DNA from: an uncultured Opitutia bacterium
GTDB lineage: Bacteria; Verrucomicrobiota; Verrucomicrobiia; Opitutales; UBA953
Direction of reading: 5' to 3'
Length of the DNA stretch: 40,450 nucleotides
Assembly: GCA_903925205.1 (NCBI GenBank)
Contig: CAIYEN010000104.1
Location: 1-40,450 of the forward strand
The notes beneath the pieces are model-generated. The model ran no database searches. It saw only the letters and a program-made list of their open reading frames with translations, and was not told the origin of the DNA. The translations under genes were made by a program, and so were the position numbers. Position 1 is the first letter of the stretch. Each line of letters opens with the position of its first letter. Positions 17,346 to 26,025 of this stretch are shown here, piece after piece.

Positions 17346-18455
17346 ATGGCAAAGACCCAGGCAGGCATCGTCGGACTTCCCAACGTCGGCAAGTCCACCC
17401 TTTTCAACGCATTGACCCGCTCCCGCAAGGCTGAGGCGGCCAATTACCCATTCTGCACGATTGAGCCGAATGTCGGCGTGGTGCTCGTCCCCGACGAGCG
17501 CATGCAGAAGCTGCAGGCCATCGCCGGCACCAAGGTCGTCATCCCGGCTACGATCGACATCGTCGACATCGCGGGCCTCGTGGCCGGTGCCTCCAAGGGC
17601 GAAGGCAAGGGTAATGACTTCCTTTCCAATATTCGCGAGTGCGACGCCATCATCCACGTGGTCCGCTGCTTCGACAACGACGACATCGTGCACAGCATGG
17701 GCAAGGTCGACCCCGTCCGCGATATCGGCGTGATCGAAACCGAACTCATCCTGGCCGACATCCAGTCCGCCGAACAGCAACTCGACCGTAACCAAAAGAA
17801 GGTGCGTAGCCAGGACAAGGACGCCATCGCCGCCGTCGAGTTACTCACCCGCCTCGTCAAGCACCTGAATGAAAACGAACCGGCCTCGACGATGGAAGTC
17901 TCGGACGATGAGCGTAACCGCCTAAAGGCCTTTAACCTGCTTTCGTCCAAGAAGGTCCTCTTTGCCTGCAACGTCTCCGAAGCCGACCTCGCCGACCCGT
18001 CGAAGAACAACCACGTTGCCGCTGTTTCCGAACTCATCGGTAAGCGCCATGGTTGCGAGCACGTCGTGATTTGCGCCCAGGTCGAAGCCGAACTCTGCGA
18101 CCTCACCCCCGCCGAAGCTACCGAGTTCCTCCAGTCCCTCGGCGTCACCGACTCGGGCGTATCCTCGCTCATCCGCGGTGCCTACCACCTGCTTGGCTTG
18201 GCCACCTATTTCACGGCCGGCGAAAAGGAAGTCCGGGCTTGGACCTTCCGGCACGGCATGACCGCCCCACAGTGCGCCGGCGTGATTCACACCGATTTTG
18301 AAAAGGGCTTCGTGAAAGCCGAAGTCGTGTCCTATGAAGACCTCGCTAAGTACGGCTCGGTCGCCGCGGCGCGTGACGCCGGCCGGTACCGCCTCGAAGG
18401 CAAGGCCTACCTCTTTAAGGACGGCGATGTGGCCCTGTTCCGGTTTACGGACTAA
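17346..18455 (+). CDS. ychF: Ribosome-associated ATPase YchF/OLA1
   Basis: Obg-family P-loop NTPase that binds ribosomes and hydrolyses ATP. 369 residues from ATG 17346; the track ORF adds 39 spurious N-terminal codons. G1 is GLPNVGKS (10-17), followed by NYPFCTIEPNVGVV (G2) and DIAGLVAGASKGEGKGN (G3). The G4 segment is NVSE instead of NKxD, in line with the known ATP preference of this family. The coiled-coil region (about 125-200) and C-terminal TGS domain ending RLEGKAYLFKDGDVALFRF are complete. A terminator follows directly, so the gene ends this transcription unit. Confidence 0.96.
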   Translation: MAKTQAGIVGLPNVGKSTLFNALTRSRKAEAANYPFCTIEPNVGVVLVPDERMQKLQAIAGTKVVIPATIDIVDIAGLVAGASKGEGKGNDFLSNIRECDAIIHVVRCFDNDDIVHSMGKVDPVRDIGVIETELILADIQSAEQQLDRNQKKVRSQDKDAIAAVELLTRLVKHLNENEPASTMEVSDDERNRLKAFNLLSSKKVLFACNVSEADLADPSKNNHVAAVSELIGKRHGCEHVVICAQVEAELCDLTPAEATEFLQSLGVTDSGVSSLIRGAYHLLGLATYFTAGEKEVRAWTFRHGMTAPQCAGVIHTDFEKGFVKAEVVSYEDLAKYGSVAAARDAGRYRLEGKAYLFKDGDVALFRFTD

Positions 18456-18490
18456 CGGTCTAATAACCCGAATTACCGCCGCAGATACCC

Positions 18491-18517
18491 GAAAGGACGC
18501 CTTAAAAGCGTCCTTTC
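18491..18517 (+). terminator. Intrinsic terminator after ychF
   Basis: A perfect 10-bp stem GAAAGGACGC / GCGTCCTTTC with loop CTTAAAA is followed by GCTTTG. It lies 35 bp after the ychF stop and before the sulfatase leader. The U-tract is weak, but the stem is strong. Confidence 0.7.
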
Positions 18518-18574
18518 GCTTTGCCATCCCGAAGAGCCCTCGCAACCATGGGTCCGAGTACCTGTCTCACCCCC

Positions 18575-20041
18575 ATGCGCCCCGCCTTCCTGCTCCTGTC
18601 CATTGGCCTAGTGACCCTTGGTTTTGTCCGAGCTGACGCCGCCGACACTCGACCAAACATTGTCTTGGTGATTGGCGAAGATATGGGTCCCGACACGGGT
18701 GCCTATGGCTGTAAGGACGCGATCACCCCGAACATGGACCGCTTGGCCAAAGAAGGCGCGGTGTTCACGCGTGCGTTCACGCACTGTGGGGTCTGTGCGC
18801 CGTCCCGCAGCGGCATGGTGACGGGCATCTACCCGCTGACTTGGGGCGGCCAGAACATGCGTTCCAAAGTAATCAATCCGCCAGGCCTATTCACCGAGAA
18901 ACTTCGCGACGCCGGCTATTACGTGATGTGGCCGGGCAAAACGGACTTCCAAGGCATCCCCGAAAAGAAGTTGGCCGATTCCCGGGAACTCTGGGTCAAC
19001 TACGCCAACAAGCCAGAGCTCAAGACGACCCCGCCCAAGCAACCGTTTTTCGCGTACATCAACGACAGCGTCAGCCACGAAAGCCAAGTCCGTGCCAACG
19101 ATGCCACCCACGCCCGCAACACCAGCGCCCTCAAGCCCACAGATCGCCGCGACCCTGCGAAGATTGAACTCCCCCCTTTTTACCCCGACACCCCAGAGGT
19201 TCGCCGCGAAGTCGCCCATTACCACGAGCTCGTCACGGCGGTGGATTATACGTTGGGGCGGGTCCTTGCGTGGTTAAAGGAGCACAACCTGGAAGAGAAC
19301 ACCATCGTCATCCTCACGGGCGACCATGGTCGGGGCATGCCGCGCTATAAGCGCTCGCCCAAGGACACCGGCACGCGCGTCCCGCTCATCGTGCGCTGGC
19401 CCGGCAAGATCCCCGCCGGCAGCGTCCGCGAAGACTTCGCCAGCTGGATCGACTTCGCCCCAACCGCGCTCACCTTGGCGGGCGTGCCGGTGCCGAAAGA
19501 ATATGACGGCCGCTGCTTCTTGCCAACGGCCGTGAATCCACCGAAGTACGCCTACGCCTTTCGAGATTTCATGGACGAAAGTTTCGACAAGGTTCGGTCG
19601 GTCCGTGACCCGCGCTTCCGCTACCTCCGCAACCAAGCTCCGGGTGTAGATGAAGCGGGCAAAGTCGCCTACCAAGAAGTCGGCCAAACGATGCAAGCCC
19701 TCCGTAAGGCGCAAGCCGCCGGCACCTTGACGCCCCAGCAGGCTCTCTACTTCAACCCCAACCGCGCCCCCGAAGAACTGTACGATACGGTCAGCGACCC
19801 TTGGGAAATAAAGAACATCGCTGGTGATCCGGCCTACGCCGCCAAGCTCGCGGAACTCCGCGCCGAGTGCGACCGCTGGGTCGCCCATTGCGGCCCGCTC
19901 GGAGAAATGCACCCCGACGAGCTCACCAAGAAAGGCATCATCCAGCCGCGAGATGAAAAGTACGTAGAACGCGCCGCGACCGGTAAGCTCGCCGAAGAAG
20001 CCCCCGCCCCGGCCAAGAAGGGCAAAAAGAACGCTAAATAA
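18575..20041 (+). CDS. Secreted sulfatase, formylglycine type
   Basis: Type I sulfatase that hydrolyses sulfate esters, 488 aa. The start ATG 18575 begins a signal peptide (MRPAFLLLSIGLVTLGFVRADA); the track uses an upstream TTG that would bury it. Metal-binding N-terminal NIVLVIGEDMGPD and the modification motif CAPSRSGMVTG (Cys 74 is the residue converted to formylglycine) are present, with the later GDHGRGMPRYKRSPKDTG and DPWEIKNIAGDP segments. It should act in the periplasm or outside the cell on a sulfated glycan; the exact substrate cannot be read from the sequence (sulfamidase-like subfamily is possible). The C-terminus is Lys-rich (KKGKKNAK). No maturation enzyme gene is in the window. 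Confidence 0.93.
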   Translation: MRPAFLLLSIGLVTLGFVRADAADTRPNIVLVIGEDMGPDTGAYGCKDAITPNMDRLAKEGAVFTRAFTHCGVCAPSRSGMVTGIYPLTWGGQNMRSKVINPPGLFTEKLRDAGYYVMWPGKTDFQGIPEKKLADSRELWVNYANKPELKTTPPKQPFFAYINDSVSHESQVRANDATHARNTSALKPTDRRDPAKIELPPFYPDTPEVRREVAHYHELVTAVDYTLGRVLAWLKEHNLEENTIVILTGDHGRGMPRYKRSPKDTGTRVPLIVRWPGKIPAGSVREDFASWIDFAPTALTLAGVPVPKEYDGRCFLPTAVNPPKYAYAFRDFMDESFDKVRSVRDPRFRYLRNQAPGVDEAGKVAYQEVGQTMQALRKAQAAGTLTPQQALYFNPNRAPEELYDTVSDPWEIKNIAGDPAYAAKLAELRAECDRWVAHCGPLGEMHPDELTKKGIIQPRDEKYVERAATGKLAEEAPAPAKKGKKNAK

Positions 20042-20053
20042 TTTCACGTCACC

Positions 20054-20698
20054 ATGCATCGCATCCTGCTCCTAGCCGTCGCCACCTTTGCGCTCGGCTG
20101 CAAACCTCAGCCCAAAATCACTTCCTATGAAGTGAAGTCGGACGCCCCCACGACCGCCGGGGCTGAAGCCCCAGCGGCTCCGGCCGTCCCCGTCGCCAAG
20201 GCACCGGAAGCCCCGAAAGTAGCGACCGCCCCCACCCCGATGCCGGCCAATGCCGCTATGCAGGCCGAGGCCGCCTCTTTTGGTCAACCCAAGTGGGCCG
20301 ACCTCCCGAGCGGTTGGTCTGCCGGTGCGCCCAACGCCATGCGGAAGGGGTCGTGGGTGGTCGCTGGTCCCGGCGCCAGCAAAGGCGAAGTCGCCGTCAC
20401 CGTCTTCCCTGGCAACGTCGGTGGCACCACCGCCAACGTTAACCGCTGGCGCGGCCAGCTGGGGCTAGCCCCGGCCACCGACGCCGAAGTGAACGCCGCC
20501 GCCCAACCCGGCAAGGTCGGCGCGGATGCGGGCCAGTATTTCCGCTTCGACTCCACCGACGGCCAAAAGGCCATGGTCGCACTCATGGTTCCCAAGAACG
20601 ATTCGACCTGGTTCTTTAAATTCTCGGGCGACCGTGACGCCGTGAACGCCCAGTCCGCTGCCTTCCTCAAGTTCCTCGCCGCCTCCCAAATCCCGTGA
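20054..20698 (+). CDS. Lipoprotein with Ala/Pro-rich linker
   Basis: A 214-residue predicted lipoprotein. Signal peptide MHRILLLAVATFALGC has its lipobox Cys at about 16. An Ala/Pro/Lys-rich linker (about 35-70) connects to a compact domain starting PKWADLPSGWSAG and containing KGEVAVTVFPGNVGG and VNRWRGQLGLAP, then YFRFDSTDGQKAMVALMVP and WFFKFSGDRDAV. This beta-rich pattern is common in Verrucomicrobiota and Planctomycetota lipoproteins, but I know no function. Its stop overlaps the ccsBA start by GTGA, so it may help cytochrome c biogenesis; this is inferred from position only. Confidence 0.75.
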   Translation: MHRILLLAVATFALGCKPQPKITSYEVKSDAPTTAGAEAPAAPAVPVAKAPEAPKVATAPTPMPANAAMQAEAASFGQPKWADLPSGWSAGAPNAMRKGSWVVAGPGASKGEVAVTVFPGNVGGTTANVNRWRGQLGLAPATDAEVNAAAQPGKVGADAGQYFRFDSTDGQKAMVALMVPKNDSTWFFKFSGDRDAVNAQSAAFLKFLAASQIP

Positions 20699-23600
20699 AC
20701 GAATCCTTCCTTGAAAAAGCGAAATCCGGGGATGCTTGGTTTAACTTCCTGGCTTCGCTAAAGTTAACGGTCTGGTTGTTGGTCGCCTCGATGCTCCTCA
20801 TCGTGCTCGGCACGCTCGAGCAGGTCAACTGGGGCGTCTGGCACGTGCAGAAAGCTTATTTCAGTTCTTGGGGCTGCTTCTTCCCGTTAAACACCGCCGC
20901 CAGTTTCCGTCTGCCGCTCCCCGGCGGGTTCCTCCTCGGCACATTGCTGGTGATCAACCTCGTCTGCGCGCACTTCCGGCACTTCAAGCTCAACCTGCGC
21001 CACGCGGGTATCTCGCTCATCCACGGCGGCCTCGTGCTGCTTTTGATCGGCGGCTTCGTCACCGCGGCCTGCCAAGAAGAAGCGGCGATGGTTATCCCCG
21101 AAGGCGAAACCCGGGCCTACACGGAAGCCTTCCGGGAATTTGAGGTGGCGGTCATCGATCGGACCGACCGAGGGAAGGAAAAGGTCGTCGTTTTGCCGGA
21201 CGCTTTGCTGCGGACGCTGACCGACCCCAAGGCCGACCTCGAACTGGCCGGTTCGCCATTCAAAGCGAAGGTCTTATTCTACTACCCTAACTCGATACTC
21301 CGTGCCAAGTCGCAGATGCCCGAGGGAGCCGACATTGCGGCGACGCAAGGGATCGCCGCACGCTCGCCGCTCGCGCTCAAACGCCTCCCCGAAAGTTTTA
21401 ATGATAACGTCGGCAATGTGCCGAGCACCCTGCTGGAACTCTCCGCTAACGGCCAGTCCCTCGGCACTTGGCTCCTCAATGCCCAACTGACCGAATCCTT
21501 CCCGGCCCAGACGTTCGAACAGGCGGGTCGCCAGTACGAACTCTCCCTCCGGCGCACCCGCACGTACCTACCCTTCGGCGTGCGCCTGGATCGCTTCACC
21601 CACGATAAATATCCCGGAACCGAAATCCCGCGCCGCTTCGCCAGCGATGTCACCATTCAGGACACCGGTACTCCGTTCACGTTCAACATCTCCATGAATC
21701 AACCACTGCGCCATGGCGGGATGACCTTCTATCAATCTAGTTTCGGCAACACGTCCGCCGGCAAGGACATCAGCGTCCTCCAAGTCGTGCGCAACCCGGG
21801 CTGGCTCCTCCCTTATATTTCCGTTTCGCTGATGTCCTTTGGCCTCCTCGTCCACTTCGGCGTTGCGCTCTTCGGGTTCTTACAACGCCGCACCAAGACC
21901 GCCGCCACCGCTGGCCTCGTCGCCCTCTTAGCACTCAACCCCACGGACGCCCGTGCCGCCGAAGCTTGGGATAGCCGCGAAATCGGCACCCTGCCCGTCC
22001 AGAGCGGCGGCCGCATCATCCCGCTGGAAACGTTGGCCACCGGCTCACTCCTGCAGATGCGGGCCCGGCGCGAACTGACCCTGACAGAACTCGAAGCCAC
22101 GGCCTTCGGCCGGAAGCCTTCGACCTGGACCGACGCCGAAAAAGCGGAGATCACCCAACAGTTTCCGGAAATCTCCGACGAGATCAAAAAGCAACTGGAG
22201 AAACGCCCCGTCCGACTCAAGGGCCGCACGTTGACCGCGTATGACTGGCTCATCGAAGTCTGCTTCCGAGCGTCCGTCGCCCGCTTGCTGCCGACCTTCC
22301 GCGTCGACCACCCGGTCGTGCTCAAGATGATGGGCCGCGATCCAGAGAAGACGAAGTTCGTCAGCTGGGATGACATCCTCAAGAACAGTAAGAACCTGAC
22401 CGAGGCCTCGGGTAAATCCCGCCAACGCGCCCAGGCCGATCGCGATGCTGAAGATCGCGCGCTCCTTCAGCTCGAAGGGGCCGCCCGTCAGTATGCCCTG
22501 CTATCGATGACGTTCATGCCGGGCGATCTTCCGGCCGACATTGCCCCCCAGCGCGAATACCAAGCCTGGCTCGGCGCGCTCAACCGCGCGGCCGAAGAGA
22601 TGCAAAAGAACCGGGGTGGTGCGACGACTGCCCCCGCGTTCGACAAAGACCTTCAGGAGACCCTGCGCACGCTGGTCCAGCGCTATCAGGACTTCGCCAA
22701 TGACGGCTCCATCCGCATCGTCCCGCCCAAGGACCCCACGACCACCGTCGGCTGGGACAACCTCGGGACCGCACTGTTAGCCGTCATCAACGATCGGGCC
22801 GCCCACCGCGCCGCCCTCGCCCCCGATGGCGTCCTCACGCGTTACGCCCTCTTCTGCGTGGCGTGGCGCGACGGCGACGATGACACTTGCCGCGACCAAA
22901 TTCGTGCCCTGAACGCCTCGCTCGTCGGCCCGTGGACGCCCAAGGCCAACGCTGAAACGACCTTCAGCCGTTTGCAGCCGTTCTATTGGTTGCTGATCGC
23001 CTACGTCTGCATCGTGCTCCTCGTCCTCTGGGCATGGGCGGCGAGCAGCGAAACCCCACGGAACTGGGCTTACGCGATGCTGCTGAGCGTCTTCCTCCTC
23101 CACACCGTCGCGCTCGGCTACCGCATGTGGCTCCACGAGCGCCCACCGGTGACCAACCTCTATTCCTCGGGTATCTTCGTCGCCTGGGGCGCCGTCCTTC
23201 TCGGCGTCATCTTGGAGCGTCTCTGGAAGAACGGCATTGGCGCCATGGCCGCAGGGCTGAGCGGCTTCCTCTCGCTCATCGTCGCGCACAACCTCGGACT
23301 CTCCGGAGAAGACAACCTGGAAAGCGTCCGTGCGGTGCTCGACTCCAACTTCTGGCTGTCGACGCACGTGACGACGGTGACCATCGGTTATTCCGCGACG
23401 TTCGTGGCTGGCTTGATTGGGGCCATCCACCTCTGGCTCCGTGCCTTTAAGTCCGATTACAAGGACGGCGACGCCCTGGCCCGGGCGGCCTACGGGATTC
23501 TCGCCTTCGCGCTCATCGCCAGCTTCATCGGCACGATGCTTGGCGGCATCTGGGCCGATCAAAGCTGGGGGCGGTTCTGGGGTTGGGATCCGAAGGAAAA

Positions 23601-23880
23601 CGGGGCGGTGCTCATCGTCCTTTGGTGCGCCGTCTGCTTGCACGCGCGTTGGGGCGGGTTGGTCCGGCGCGAAGGGCTGATGCAGTTACTCATCTTCGGC
23701 AATATCGTGACCGCTTGGTCGTGGTTCGGCACCAACCTCCTCGGCGTCGGTCTCCATAGCTATGGCTTTACCGAGTCGGGCTCCTTCTGGCTCTACTACG
23801 TCTTCTGTCCGTCACAGTTGGCGTTGATTGCCCTTGGTTGGTTCCCCGCCCGTCGGACGTCGCAGCCTTCGCAGGCATGA
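20695..23880 (+). CDS. ccsBA: CcsBA (ResB-ResC) fused cytochrome c synthetase
   Basis: System II cytochrome c biogenesis fusion, 1061 aa: exports haem and attaches it to CxxCH apocytochromes on the outer face of the inner membrane. The N-terminal ResB part (about 1-410) has transmembrane segments (LKLTVWLLVASMLLIVLGTL; HAGISLIHGGLVLLLIGGF). A long soluble segment (about 425-755) follows, and the C-terminal CcsA part (about 760-1050) has multiple helices and the WWD haem-handling motif WADQSWGRFWGWDPKENGA (about 953-971). GTG start overlaps the upstream lipoprotein, and the stop overlaps the NusG-like gene (ATGA). The 1437-aa CxxCH protein in this window is a plausible client. Confidence 0.93.
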   Translation: MNESFLEKAKSGDAWFNFLASLKLTVWLLVASMLLIVLGTLEQVNWGVWHVQKAYFSSWGCFFPLNTAASFRLPLPGGFLLGTLLVINLVCAHFRHFKLNLRHAGISLIHGGLVLLLIGGFVTAACQEEAAMVIPEGETRAYTEAFREFEVAVIDRTDRGKEKVVVLPDALLRTLTDPKADLELAGSPFKAKVLFYYPNSILRAKSQMPEGADIAATQGIAARSPLALKRLPESFNDNVGNVPSTLLELSANGQSLGTWLLNAQLTESFPAQTFEQAGRQYELSLRRTRTYLPFGVRLDRFTHDKYPGTEIPRRFASDVTIQDTGTPFTFNISMNQPLRHGGMTFYQSSFGNTSAGKDISVLQVVRNPGWLLPYISVSLMSFGLLVHFGVALFGFLQRRTKTAATAGLVALLALNPTDARAAEAWDSREIGTLPVQSGGRIIPLETLATGSLLQMRARRELTLTELEATAFGRKPSTWTDAEKAEITQQFPEISDEIKKQLEKRPVRLKGRTLTAYDWLIEVCFRASVARLLPTFRVDHPVVLKMMGRDPEKTKFVSWDDILKNSKNLTEASGKSRQRAQADRDAEDRALLQLEGAARQYALLSMTFMPGDLPADIAPQREYQAWLGALNRAAEEMQKNRGGATTAPAFDKDLQETLRTLVQRYQDFANDGSIRIVPPKDPTTTVGWDNLGTALLAVINDRAAHRAALAPDGVLTRYALFCVAWRDGDDDTCRDQIRALNASLVGPWTPKANAETTFSRLQPFYWLLIAYVCIVLLVLWAWAASSETPRNWAYAMLLSVFLLHTVALGYRMWLHERPPVTNLYSSGIFVAWGAVLLGVILERLWKNGIGAMAAGLSGFLSLIVAHNLGLSGEDNLESVRAVLDSNFWLSTHVTTVTIGYSATFVAGLIGAIHLWLRAFKSDYKDGDALARAAYGILAFALIASFIGTMLGGIWADQSWGRFWGWDPKENGAVLIVLWCAVCLHARWGGLVRREGLMQLLIFGNIVTAWSWFGTNLLGVGLHSYGFTESGSFWLYYVFCPSQLALIALGWFPARRTSQPSQA

Positions 23881-24404
23881 CCGAACAACCCACCTTCGCC
23901 TGGTTCTGCGTGAAGTCCAAGCCTCGTCAAGAGGCTGTGGCCGTCCGCAACCTCCGGGCGTTGGGTGCGGTTGAACTCGTCTTCCCCCGGCTCCGGCGCA
24001 CTCGCCGCGGACACGACAAGAACCGGGAAGTCGTTGAGCCGCTTTTCCCCGGCTATATCTTTCTGCGCTATGACGCGGCGGAACTGAACGGCTCGGTCCG
24101 CAGCACCCGCGGGGTGCTCCACCTGGTTGCCAAAAACGGACAGCCGGTCGAAGTGGATGTGAAGGTCATCGATGAACTCCGCGCCCTGGGGCCTGACGCC
24201 ATCCTTTCGGCACTCGACGAAGAACTCCAGGTCGGTGCCAAGGTTCGCATTGTGCGCGGGATTTTTGCGGGGTCCGAGGGCGAGGTCCTCCAACTCGCGA
24301 CGCCGCAGAAACGTATCGCCGTCTTGCTCGCGCTGCTCGGCTCCGACCAACCCGTCGAACTATCCTCCGAAGACGTCGAAGGACTTCCCAGCGACGACGC
24401 CTAG
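23877..24404 (+). CDS. NusG-family antiterminator, RfaH/UpxY-like
   Basis: A 175-residue NusG paralogue. The NGN domain (about 1-105) begins FAWFCVKSKPRQEAVAVRNL and contains EPLFPGYIFLRYD and STRGVLHLV, which are closer to RfaH/UpxY than to core NusG. A KOW domain follows (VRIVRGIFAGSEGEVLQL). Such proteins bind elongating RNA polymerase and suppress pausing or termination in particular long operons. The start is ATG 23877, overlapping the ccsBA stop; the track start 13 codons earlier is inside ccsBA. There are no secE, rplK or rplA neighbours, so it is not the housekeeping copy. Its target operon is unknown. Confidence 0.88.
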   Translation: MTEQPTFAWFCVKSKPRQEAVAVRNLRALGAVELVFPRLRRTRRGHDKNREVVEPLFPGYIFLRYDAAELNGSVRSTRGVLHLVAKNGQPVEVDVKVIDELRALGPDAILSALDEELQVGAKVRIVRGIFAGSEGEVLQLATPQKRIAVLLALLGSDQPVELSSEDVEGLPSDDA

Positions 24405-24415
24405 ACGCCTTTCAC

Positions 24416-24871
24416 ATGATTCAAGACCAACTCTTCCAGGCAGACCACTACATCGGCCTGCATCCCAGTTTCCCGAAAGCCTTTGCTTGGCTCAAGACCT
24501 TCGACCCCAAGACGCCCGACGGCAAGTATGAGCTCGATGGCCCGCACCTCACCGCGGGCGTGCAACGCTACACCACCAAGCCGGACCATGAAAAGAAGTG
24601 GGAAGCCCATGAGGTTTTCGGCGATATCCAAGTGGTGTTTGTCGGGGAAGAGTTCTGCGGGCACACGGACGTGCGCACGTTGACGGTGACCGAGACGTAT
24701 CAGCCTGAAAAAGACGTCGCTAAATACGCTCATCCGAGCTTCCCGACGACGCGTCTGCACTTCCGCCCGGGCACCTTCACCATCTTCTACCCTCAGGACG
24801 GCCACCAACCCGGTGTCATGGTCGGTCAGCCTGGCGAAGTCCTCAAAGTCGTGATCAAGTTCAAGGTCTGA
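24416..24871 (+). CDS. YhcH/YjgK/YiaL family cupin-like protein
   Basis: A 151-residue beta-barrel protein of the DUF386 family, found in sialic acid and other sugar operons and thought to act as a sugar-processing or anomerase-type enzyme. Metal-binding candidates are WEAHEVFGDIQVVF and the C-terminal FTIFYPQDGHQPGVM, both characteristic. It begins 11 bp after the NusG-like gene and may be in the same transcript. The substrate is not determinable from sequence; proximity to a secreted alpha/beta hydrolase suggests carbohydrate use. Confidence 0.9.
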   Translation: MIQDQLFQADHYIGLHPSFPKAFAWLKTFDPKTPDGKYELDGPHLTAGVQRYTTKPDHEKKWEAHEVFGDIQVVFVGEEFCGHTDVRTLTVTETYQPEKDVAKYAHPSFPTTRLHFRPGTFTIFYPQDGHQPGVMVGQPGEVLKVVIKFKV

Positions 24872-24934
24872 AGCCTGTGGTTTAACCTCGATAGCGGCTG
24901 GCGGGCTTTCATCGTGCAGTCACCCCACCCCGCC

Positions 24935-25852
24935 ATGCGTTACCTTCTCGCCCTCCTCCTCACGCTCTCCTTGGCCGCTGCGCAGGAGACCACCCGTGTT
25001 CGTGACGTCATTTATCAGAAGCGCGATGGCTTCGCATTAACACTGGATGTCTTTAAGCCAGCCCAGCCGAACGGTGCCGCGATCATCAAGATTATCAGCG
25101 GGGGCTGGAACTCCAATCACAACGGCATCGGTGACGGCGGCTGGACGAAGTCTGGCTACACCACTTTCGTGGTGGTGCATGGTTCGCAGCCCCGTTTCCA
25201 TATCGATGAAATCGTGGCCGACGTACAACGTGCGGTCCGCTTCGTCCGGGCCAACGCCACCCAATACGGCATCGATCCCAATAAAATCGGGGTCACGGGC
25301 AGCAGCGCTGGCGGGCACCTCTCCTTAATGCTCGGCGTCAAGGGTGACGCGGGTAACCCCAAGGCCACGGACCCCATCGACCGCGTGAGCAGTGCGGTGA
25401 ATGCCGTCGCCTGTTACTACCCGCCGACCGACTTCATCAGCTGGATTACCGAGAACGATGGCCTCAACGGTGTCGGTCCACTCGCCACCCGCAAACCTGC
25501 CTTCGGCCCCAAGATCGATACCCCTGAAGGCATGGTGGCGATGGGCAAGGCACTTTCGCCCATCAACTTTATCTCCAAGGCCCAACCGCCGATTTATATC
25601 GTCCAAGGCGATAACGACGTCCTCGTCCACTTCACCCAAGCGCTCCGCTTCCAAAAAAAGTCGGCCGAGGCCGGGGCCACTTGCGAAGTCTTAATCCGCG
25701 AGGGTGCGGGCCATGGTGGTTGGAAGGAAATGGGGGAAGACAACGCCCGCATGGTCGAATGGACTAACCTCCACCTCTTAGGTAAGCAGCCCGCCACGCC
25801 CTTCAATAATTCGGTCTCGAAGCTGCCCAGCACGACCCCAGCGAAGAAGTAA
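24935..25852 (+). CDS. Secreted alpha/beta hydrolase (esterase/lipase-like)
   Basis: A 305-residue exported hydrolase. The ATG 24935 start gives a clean signal peptide (MRYLLALLLTLSLAAAQE); the track GTG 21 bases upstream would disrupt it. The nucleophile elbow is GSSAGG (Ser124), with a putative Asp in QGDNDVLVH and His in GAGHGGW, forming a Ser-Asp-His triad. This arrangement matches BD-FAE/HSL-type esterases, which in related bacteria remove acyl groups from plant or algal polysaccharides. The substrate is inferred only. It lies 63 bp after the YhcH-type gene. Confidence 0.87.
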   Translation: MRYLLALLLTLSLAAAQETTRVRDVIYQKRDGFALTLDVFKPAQPNGAAIIKIISGGWNSNHNGIGDGGWTKSGYTTFVVVHGSQPRFHIDEIVADVQRAVRFVRANATQYGIDPNKIGVTGSSAGGHLSLMLGVKGDAGNPKATDPIDRVSSAVNAVACYYPPTDFISWITENDGLNGVGPLATRKPAFGPKIDTPEGMVAMGKALSPINFISKAQPPIYIVQGDNDVLVHFTQALRFQKKSAEAGATCEVLIREGAGHGGWKEMGEDNARMVEWTNLHLLGKQPATPFNNSVSKLPSTTPAKK

Positions 25853-26025
25853 ACGTCACCAGGGGCTGGCCGGTCGGGTGACAAGGGAACGTGGCGGACT
25901 ACCCGGACCGTTCTTACCTACACTGACCCGTCCTGGCACTGGAGAGTCCAGGCCAGCCCATGCCCTGCCGCCCGCGTTCGTCTCTTTCTCTTGCGACCGA
26001 ACCACGGACTTCCTAAACCTACCCC
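25853..26025. other. Intergenic region upstream of pyrF with two hairpins
   Basis: GTCACC (25855-25860) and GGTGAC (25877-25882) form an inverted repeat directly after the hydrolase stop. A bulged hairpin CTGG-ca-CTGGA-gag-TCCAG-g-CCAG spans 25933-25956. Neither has a T-tract. The last 60 bases are pyrimidine-rich. The hairpins could be part of a pyrF leader or degenerate terminators. Confidence 0.35.

Noticed and set aside
22777-23643. Minus-strand ORF of 288 aa opposite ccsBA
   Set aside because: Covers conserved WWD and transmembrane-coding sequence on the other strand; charged, featureless protein.
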